Below are positions 5,194 through 10,209 of a stretch of DNA of 10,209 bases, piece after piece. The stretch lies in assembly GCA_025929455.1 (NCBI GenBank), contig JAICMB010000076.1:1-10209 (forward strand). Direction: 5' to 3'. The translations under genes were made by a program, and so were the position numbers. The DNA is from Bryobacteraceae bacterium. Lineage in GTDB: Bacteria > Acidobacteriota > Terriglobia > Bryobacterales > Bryobacteraceae. Below the pieces are notes generated by a model that did no database searches, was not told the DNA's origin, and saw nothing but the letters and a program-made list of their open reading frames with translations. The first letter of the stretch is position 1. Each line of letters opens with the position of its first letter.

Positions 5194-5745
5194 ATGCGGC
5201 CCGACGTTTTGATTGAGACACCGCGGCTGTTGCTGCGGCAGTGGCGCGATGGCGATCTTGAACCGTTTGCGCGCTTGAACGCCGACCATCGAGTGATGGA
5301 GTTTTTTCCTGCGCGCCTGTCGCGTGAAGAGAGCGATCGCACGGCCGCAGCGATTCGCGATGCGATGAGCGCGCGGGATTGGGGCCTGTATGCGGCGGAG
5401 CTCCGCGATAGTGGCGATTTCATCGGCTACATTGGCCTGGCGGCGCCCCGGTTCGAGGCGCACTTTACGCCCTGTGTCGAAATCGGATGGCGGCTGGCCT
5501 GCGAACATTGGAACCGCGGCCTTGCCACCGAGGGCGCTCGCGCAGTCTTGCACCACGCCTTTACGCGGCTGGACCTGCGAGAAGTGGTTTCCTTCACAAC
5601 CGCCGCAAACGTGCGCTCACGGCGCGTGATGGAAAAGATCGGCATGCTTCGCGATGCGAATGGGGATTTCGACCACCCGGCTATTGAACCGGGCGATTCG
5701 CTGCGGCGACACGTACTCTATCGCATCCGGCGCGAGGGTGATTGA
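5194..5745 (+). CDS. GNAT-family N-acetyltransferase (RimJ/RimL-like)
   Basis: A 183-residue cytoplasmic acetyltransferase that uses acetyl-CoA. It starts with the family opening 'IETPRLLLRQWRDGDLEPFARL' in two parts (strand beta-1, then helix), continues with 'FIGYIGL' (about 76-82), the core strand VEIGWRL (95-101), the pyrophosphate-binding loop W106-N-R-G-L-A-T-E113, and the C-terminal 'VVSFTTAANVRSRRVMEKIGM' region, whose N-x-x-S-x-R-x-x-E-K-x-G pattern is typical of the Acetyltransf_3 branch. Length is normal. This branch includes ribosomal-protein and amino-acid or antibiotic acetylating enzymes, so the acceptor cannot be told from sequence. ATG 5194 lies next to a TAGAAT box without a ribosome binding site. 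It is divergent from the phosphatase and may share control with it. Confidence 0.93.
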   Translation: MRPDVLIETPRLLLRQWRDGDLEPFARLNADHRVMEFFPARLSREESDRTAAAIRDAMSARDWGLYAAELRDSGDFIGYIGLAAPRFEAHFTPCVEIGWRLACEHWNRGLATEGARAVLHHAFTRLDLREVVSFTTAANVRSRRVMEKIGMLRDANGDFDHPAIEPGDSLRRHVLYRIRREGD

Positions 5746-5880
5746 CTATATTATCTGCCTTGCGACTTCAGCGCCGTATCGACCTTCGCCAGCGGGGTTG
5801 ATGCTCCGCGCGCTTTGGTGAGCAGTGGCCGCGGTGGCCTGCACCGCGCACAGCACAATCGCTACGACAAACAACTTTAT
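5746..5880 (-). pseudogene. Possible decayed gene for a small secreted peptide
   Basis: Read on the minus strand from ATA 5880, the frame gives (M)KLFVVAIVLCAVQATAATA, a textbook signal peptide, and stays open to TAG 5746-5748. Beyond the signal, this frame looks unlike a protein (HQSARSINPAGEGRYG). Shifting by one base near 5820 gives TKARGASTPLAKVDTALKSQ, ending at TAA 5751-5753, which has more natural composition. GGAGG (5897-5893) stands 12 bases upstream of the ATA. A simple reading is an ancestral small secreted protein that lost its ATG (ATG to ATA) and took a one-base frameshift. TTG 5874 is an alternative start. It could also be chance in GC-rich DNA. It abuts the stop of the acetyltransferase gene. 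Confidence 0.3.
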
Positions 5881-6075
5881 GCGGTGGGAGAACCTCCGGG
5901 CTGCCCGAGCACGCTAGCCGATTTTCCGTACGTCACGATACGAACACTTCTGCCCAATTTCACGACACAATCCGCTCAATTCTTCGTCTAAAAATCTGCG
6001 AAAGGCCTCTGAATTTCCATGCCGGCGTTCCATACTCGCAAGAGCCAAAACGCAATACGGCTGAAAGGAAAGCAC
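5881..6075. other. Leader region upstream of the TonB-dependent receptor
   Basis: The gap between the acetyltransferase and the receptor is 330 bp. After the possible gene remnant, the last 195 bp hold no credible gene. AAAGGAAA (about 6064-6070) is a fair ribosome binding site for ATG 6076. A/T-richer patches around 5950-6000 (for example TAAAAA near 5988) may hold the promoter, but I could not find a paired -35/-10 that I trust. No operator, riboswitch or terminator fold was recognised. Confidence 0.4.
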
Positions 6076-9000
6076 ATGCTCGCTCTCCATCGAATTCGCC
6101 GGGCAGTTTTGCTTGCGCTCGCGGCTGCCACGGTATGCTTTGCGCAGTTCAGCAGCTCCATTGAAGGCACGATTACGGATCCGACCGGCGCGGGTGTTCC
6201 GGATGTCGCCATTCGCGTCACAAATATTCAAACCGGGGTTGTATCCACTACGCGAAGCTCCGGAACCGGGTTTTATTCCGTACCCGCGCTGCCGCCCGGA
6301 CGGTACCGGGTGGACGCAACCAAACCCGGATTCGCGACCGCCGTACAGGAAGTGCAACTCGAGGCCGCCCGCGTACAGGCCGTGCCCTTGCAACTCAGCA
6401 TCGGCGCCGTCGCGACGCAAGTAACGGTGGAAGCGGCGCCCCCGGTGGTCGAAACGTCGCAGGCGCATGTCTCCGAGGTCACCACTTCACAGGAGGTGCT
6501 CGCGCTGCCGTTGAGCGGGCGCAACGTGCTGAACGTTGTCGCGCAGACGCCGGGTGTAACCGGCACCGGGCTGGTGTCCGACCGGGCGGGCGGGAACGAT
6601 ATTTTCAACGCCGTGAACTCGCCGTCGGTCACGGCCAACGGCCAGCGCGGATCATCGAACGGCTTCTATGTAGACGATACTTCGGTAAACGACAATCCCG
6701 ACGAAGGCGGCGCCAAGCTTTCGCCCAATCCGGATTCAGTTCAGGAAGTGCGTGTCTCAGTGAACAATTATTCGGCGCAATATGGGCGGAACAGCTCCAT
6801 ACTCACGCAGATCATAACGAAATCCGGGAGCAACGAATGGCACGGCAGCCTTTTCGAATATCACACCAATAACAAGCTGACCGCGCGCAATGAATTTCAA
6901 AATGCACCCAATCCGACTACCGGGCGAATTCTCCCGGTGTTCCGGCGCAACGAATTCGGCGGCTCGCTCGGTTTCCCGATCCGCAAGGACCACACGTTCG
7001 CCTTCGGCAGCTACGACCAGCTTGAATCCTCGCAGGGCACGGCTTCGCTCGCGACGGTTGAGACGCCCGACTTCACCAGTTTCATGAAGGCGAATTACCC
7101 GAACAACATTGCCACGACGCTGCTCTCCTCCTACGGGGGGCAGGTGGCGCCGAACTCGCCGCCGCGAACAGTGGCGCAAATCATGGCGAGCGCGGGCCTG
7201 GGCGCGTGCTCGGGAACGAACTCGCTCGGAATGCCGTGCGGCATGCCCATCCTGCAGACCGGAGTTTTGTCGGCGAGCGCACCGCGGAACGGCATACAGT
7301 GGAACGCGCGCGTGGATCAGGTGTTCGGGGATGGAATCGACCGGCTCTACCTCAACTTCTATCGCATGACGGTAACCAGCAATTCGATCAGTGTCCGTCC
7401 GGCGTTCACTACTAACCCGCCCGCGGAAACGGATTTTGCAAATCTCAACTATACGCACACGTTCTCGCCGACATTTGTGAACACGGCGGCGTTCGGGTTC
7501 ACGCGCAACTATGGCGCGTCGCCGCTGAATCACCCGAGCGTGCCGGCCATCAATATTCCGGGCATGAGCGGTTTCGGAGGCGGGTGGGGTCCGGCAGGGT
7601 TTGTCCAGAACGACTTTCACTGGCGCGATCTGGCTTCGTTTAACCGCGGCTCGCACGCGTTCAAGGCCGGTTTCGACATCTATCGCGATCAGGACAACGC
7701 GCCTTTCACGGGGCCGACGCTGCGGCCGAGCTTCAGCTTCGGGAACGTATTCGACTTCGCCGCGGACAAACCGTTTGAAGAGGACAACATCAACTTCGAC
7801 CCGCGCAACGGCGGTCCGCCGTACCAGGATTACGGCTTTCGCTCGACCACCTACGGGTTTTTCGTGCAGGACGACTGGCGAGTGCGGCAGAATTTCACGC
7901 TCAATGTTGGTCTGCGCTGGGACTTTTCGGGCAATCCGACCATGAACGTCGACCGCCTGACAAACATACAGCTAGGCGACGGCAGCACGTTCCAGGAGCG
8001 GATCGCGGGCGCGAAAGTGATTCCTGTGAAGCACATGTTCTCGGATTTGAAGATCGCGCACTTCGCGCCGCGCCTTGGCTTTGCATGGGATCCAACGCAC
8101 CAGGGCAAGATGTCGGTTCGCGGAGGTTGGGGCATCTTCTACGATCGCTGGCCGAACAAGGTCTGGAGCGATACGACGCGTGGTAATCCGCCGTATCTGG
8201 CCGCGATCTCGGCATCCACCTTTAACCAGACCGGTCCGCAGCCGCTCTACGTGCTGGGGACCACTGACAGTCCTCCGTACGGGTTTGCGCTGCCGGGAGT
8301 ACAGGCCGGCCTGAATCCGGCGAACGGGCCGATATGCTGCCTCTCCAGCATCGGTGGCGCGGACCAGGGCTTGAACTATGCATACGCGCAGAACTGGTTT
8401 TTCGGCGTGCAGTATTCGCCGGCGCAAAATCTGGTGATCGAGACCGACTATCTCGGCTCGATCGGGCGCGATCTCTACACCGTTATCGATCGCAATCGCT
8501 TTGACGGCGACCTGATCGTGAATCAGGGCGTGCTGCATCGCCTCAATCCGTATTTCGCGTCTATCAACTACGGTGACAACAGCGCCAATTCGTCGTACAA
8601 CGGGCTCACGCTCTCGATGCGCAAGATCTTCAGCCACGGTCTGACGTTCCAGACGTCATACACCTTCGGCAAGGCAATCGATTACATCAATGCGCGTGGC
8701 GCGGGTTCCGGCTCTGTGTACGGCAGCGTCATCGACGCCTACGATGTCGCGCGGCAGCGTGGTCTGTCGGACAATGACGTGCGGCAAAAGCTGTCATTCA
8801 ACTTTGTCGTCACGCTGCCGTCTCTCGCGCAGACCTACAAACCGATTCAGTACGCGTTGGGAGGCTGGGAATTGAGCAGCCTTGCGATCCTGCAGAGCGG
8901 TTTGCCGTTTACCGTGTTCACCAGCGCGCCCTTCCAGCCGGTCTGGAACAACGCCTCGTGCGCCGACATCCTTACAGCCGGATGCCAAATCGTTGGAAAC

Positions 9001-9399
9001 ACCGGCGGCGATTACAACGCCGACGGCACCAACTACGACGTACCCAACGCGCCCGGCTTCGGCGCCAACAAATCTTATAATCGCAGCGACTACATTCGCG
9101 GGTTGTTCACCTCCTCCGATTTTCCCGCGCCGCCGCTCGGGCAGGAGGGAGATCTGGGGCGCAACGTCTTTCACGGGCCGGGCCTCGCGCAGGTTGACCT
9201 CTCGCTCTTGAAGAATTTTCGAATTCCATGGTTCGTCAAGGAGGGCGCGCGCCTGCAGTTCCGCGCGGAGGTGTACAACCTGTTCAATCGTGTGAACCTG
9301 AATTCCGTGGACTCGGATCTGACCAGCGGCACGTTCGGACTTGCCACGTCGACGTTTACGCCGCGCGTCATTCAGTTCGCCGGGCGTATCGAGTTTTAG
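6076..9399 (+). CDS. Oar-like TonB-dependent outer-membrane receptor with carboxypeptidase-regulatory-like domain
   Basis: A 1107-residue outer-membrane protein. ATG 6076 follows a purine-rich ribosome binding site and begins a signal peptide (MLALHRIRRAVLLALAAATVCFAQ). The in-frame ATG 6019 would add 19 charged residues before it. Domains: carboxypeptidase-regulatory-like beta-sandwich (about 28-110; SSIEGTITDPTGAGVPDV, then GFYSVPALPPGRYRVDA), plug (about 115-245; LPLSGRNVLNVVAQTPGV, GFYVDDTSVNDN, QEVRVSVNNYSAQYGRNS), and a long beta-barrel to the C-terminus. Barrel marks include GFFVQDDWRVRQNFTLNVG, RAEVYNLFNRVN and a final phenylalanine after FAGRIE, the usual signal for barrel insertion. 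This architecture is heavily amplified in Acidobacteriota and is thought to import large or oligomeric substrates with TonB-ExbBD energy. The substrate is not evident, since no degradative enzyme, SusD-like protein or regulator lies beside it. The stop overlaps the start of a TPR gene by one base. Confidence 0.95.
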   Translation: MLALHRIRRAVLLALAAATVCFAQFSSSIEGTITDPTGAGVPDVAIRVTNIQTGVVSTTRSSGTGFYSVPALPPGRYRVDATKPGFATAVQEVQLEAARVQAVPLQLSIGAVATQVTVEAAPPVVETSQAHVSEVTTSQEVLALPLSGRNVLNVVAQTPGVTGTGLVSDRAGGNDIFNAVNSPSVTANGQRGSSNGFYVDDTSVNDNPDEGGAKLSPNPDSVQEVRVSVNNYSAQYGRNSSILTQIITKSGSNEWHGSLFEYHTNNKLTARNEFQNAPNPTTGRILPVFRRNEFGGSLGFPIRKDHTFAFGSYDQLESSQGTASLATVETPDFTSFMKANYPNNIATTLLSSYGGQVAPNSPPRTVAQIMASAGLGACSGTNSLGMPCGMPILQTGVLSASAPRNGIQWNARVDQVFGDGIDRLYLNFYRMTVTSNSISVRPAFTTNPPAETDFANLNYTHTFSPTFVNTAAFGFTRNYGASPLNHPSVPAINIPGMSGFGGGWGPAGFVQNDFHWRDLASFNRGSHAFKAGFDIYRDQDNAPFTGPTLRPSFSFGNVFDFAADKPFEEDNINFDPRNGGPPYQDYGFRSTTYGFFVQDDWRVRQNFTLNVGLRWDFSGNPTMNVDRLTNIQLGDGSTFQERIAGAKVIPVKHMFSDLKIAHFAPRLGFAWDPTHQGKMSVRGGWGIFYDRWPNKVWSDTTRGNPPYLAAISASTFNQTGPQPLYVLGTTDSPPYGFALPGVQAGLNPANGPICCLSSIGGADQGLNYAYAQNWFFGVQYSPAQNLVIETDYLGSIGRDLYTVIDRNRFDGDLIVNQGVLHRLNPYFASINYGDNSANSSYNGLTLSMRKIFSHGLTFQTSYTFGKAIDYINARGAGSGSVYGSVIDAYDVARQRGLSDNDVRQKLSFNFVVTLPSLAQTYKPIQYALGGWELSSLAILQSGLPFTVFTSAPFQPVWNNASCADILTAGCQIVGNTGGDYNADGTNYDVPNAPGFGANKSYNRSDYIRGLFTSSDFPAPPLGQEGDLGRNVFHGPGLAQVDLSLLKNFRIPWFVKEGARLQFRAEVYNLFNRVNLNSVDSDLTSGTFGLATSTFTPRVIQFAGRIEF

Positions 9400-10209
9400 T
9401 GCTGCGCGAACTTGTATTGGGAACGGTTCTGGCGGGCGCGCTGGCTGCTGCCGCGGATCCGCCCGAATACACACGTGCGATGGATCTGGTCCGCGTACAA
9501 CGCTGGGACGAGGCGCTCGCGCAAATTGCGGTCGTATTGCAGCACTATCCCGATAATCTGAAAGCCATGAACCTGCAAGGGCTGGCGCTGGCAGGCAGCG
9601 GCAAAGGCACACAAGCACGCAGGATCTTCGAGCGTGTTTTGAGCATCGACCCGGGCTTCGCTCCGGCGTTGAAGAATCTCGCAATCCTGGAGTGGCGTTT
9701 GGGCGACCGTCGCAGTGCCGCGATACACACACGCAGCGCCGTGCAATTACTTCCGAGCGATCCGGTTCTGAACGCCTACGCCGCGCTCGCCGCGGCTGGA
9801 AGCGGCGATCTAACCAGGGCGGTCAACGCGCTACGAGCAGCCGGCCCCGCACGTTCCGTCCTGCCCGCCGGAGCGCAGGCGGACGTTGCGGTTTTTCTCG
9901 CGAAGAACGGCAAGTACGCCGTTGCCGAGCCCCTCTTCGCCGAACTGTTCGACATCGAGGATCATCGCAATCCGGAACTGCGGTACAACCTGGCGCTGGT
10001 GCGCTTTCGTCTTGGCAAGTACGCGGAGTGCGCTCGCACGCTCGAAACCGCGCCCGCTACTCGTCTGCCGTCCGACTCCTTGAATTTGCTCGCGCAGGCA
10101 TACGAGAAAGTGGGGCAAGCACAGAAAGCGATCGACACGTACCGCGAAGCCACGCGCCTGTATCCGCGCGATGAGAACAACTACCTGGACCTGGCGAATC
10201 TCTGCCTCG
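9399..10209 (+). CDS. Secreted TPR-repeat protein, partial, translationally coupled to the receptor
   Basis: The GTG at 9399 shares its G with the receptor's TAG stop (TAGTG), and the frame stays open for 270 codons to the right edge, so the C-terminus is missing. Residues 1-19 (VLRELVLGTVLAGALAAAA) look like a signal peptide, with the mature protein starting near DPPEYTRAM. About seven tetratricopeptide-like helix pairs follow, at about 21-53, 54-87, 88-121, 122-150, 158-187, 193-220 and 226-260. The clearest are 'NLQGLALAGSGKGTQA', 'LKNLAILEWRLGDRRSA' and 'LNLLAQAYEKVGQAQKA', many closed by a Pro such as DPG or YPRD. TPR arrays bind proteins or peptides. With its export signal and the receptor overlap, a periplasmic helper of the receptor is plausible but inferred. 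What follows the repeats lies outside the window. Confidence 0.88.
   Translation, partial: MLRELVLGTVLAGALAAAADPPEYTRAMDLVRVQRWDEALAQIAVVLQHYPDNLKAMNLQGLALAGSGKGTQARRIFERVLSIDPGFAPALKNLAILEWRLGDRRSAAIHTRSAVQLLPSDPVLNAYAALAAAGSGDLTRAVNALRAAGPARSVLPAGAQADVAVFLAKNGKYAVAEPLFAELFDIEDHRNPELRYNLALVRFRLGKYAECARTLETAPATRLPSDSLNLLAQAYEKVGQAQKAIDTYREATRLYPRDENNYLDLANLCL

Noticed and set aside
5171..5221. Upstream GTG start of the phosphatase at 5221
   Set aside because: It would put 17 polar residues before a clean signal peptide and overlap the divergent acetyltransferase gene. ATG 5170 fits an exported PafA-type enzyme.
6757..7656. Open frame of 299 codons on the minus strand inside the receptor gene
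   Set aside because: Arg-rich composition and no domain; the plus strand encodes clear plug and barrel sequence throughout.
8794..9732. Long open frame of 312 codons on the minus strand
   Set aside because: It lies mostly opposite the receptor's barrel region and the TPR gene. The translation is Arg/Ala/Val-rich without recognisable motifs, as expected for the shadow of a GC-rich gene.
1..10209. CRISPR array, tRNA, rRNA, transposase, integrase or attachment-site signatures
   Set aside because: No regularly spaced direct repeats, cloverleaf-like sequences, rRNA segments, transposase motifs or terminal repeats were seen on reading both strands.

Overview
The window looks like chromosomal DNA from an uncultured or little-studied member of the Acidobacteriota, of the Solibacter/Bryobacter type. 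This is inferred from four things. The DNA is GC-rich. There is a giant Oar-like TonB-dependent receptor that starts with a carboxypeptidase-regulatory-like domain. There is a secreted cytochrome with a lipocalin-like N-terminus joined to a reaction-centre-type di-heme domain. Several small conserved proteins are of the kind typical of that phylum. No tRNA, rRNA, CRISPR array, transposase or integrase was found, and no gene looks recently acquired. I see no clear new defence or mobile system.

Layout from left to right. (1) 1-173, minus: the N-terminal part of a ParD-like antitoxin that runs off the left edge, with a perfect TTGACA -35 box upstream. (2) 263-1158, plus: a two-gene unit, a secreted helical protein and then a Cys-rich zinc-binding-type protein. 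They are coupled by a TTG/TGA overlap with a strong Shine-Dalgarno sequence. (3) 1410-1700, plus: a 96-residue conserved hypothetical protein that most likely starts at an internal GTG. (4) 5170-1725, minus: a three-gene run of a PafA-type alkaline phosphatase, a di-heme cytochrome c and a GT4 glycosyltransferase. The last two are separated by 6 bp, and the run ends convergently with gene (3) at a pair of inverted repeats. (5) 5194-5745, plus: a GNAT acetyltransferase divergent from the phosphatase across only 23 bp that hold overlapping -10-like boxes. (6) 5746-5880, minus: a probable decayed gene for a small secreted peptide. (7) 6076-9399, plus: the TonB-dependent receptor, followed with a 1-bp overlap by (8) a secreted TPR protein open at the right edge.

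Most products are predicted to act in the envelope. The phosphatase would release phosphate in the periplasm, the cytochrome would carry electrons there, the receptor would import an unknown large or oligomeric substrate across the outer membrane, and the coupled TPR protein may serve as its periplasmic partner. These links come from position and family knowledge only. The most useful non-gene observations are several SD-less starts with a -10-like hexamer 6-12 bp upstream (candidate leaderless transcripts), strong hairpins inside the 3' end of the glycosyltransferase gene, and the partial TPR gene at the right edge.
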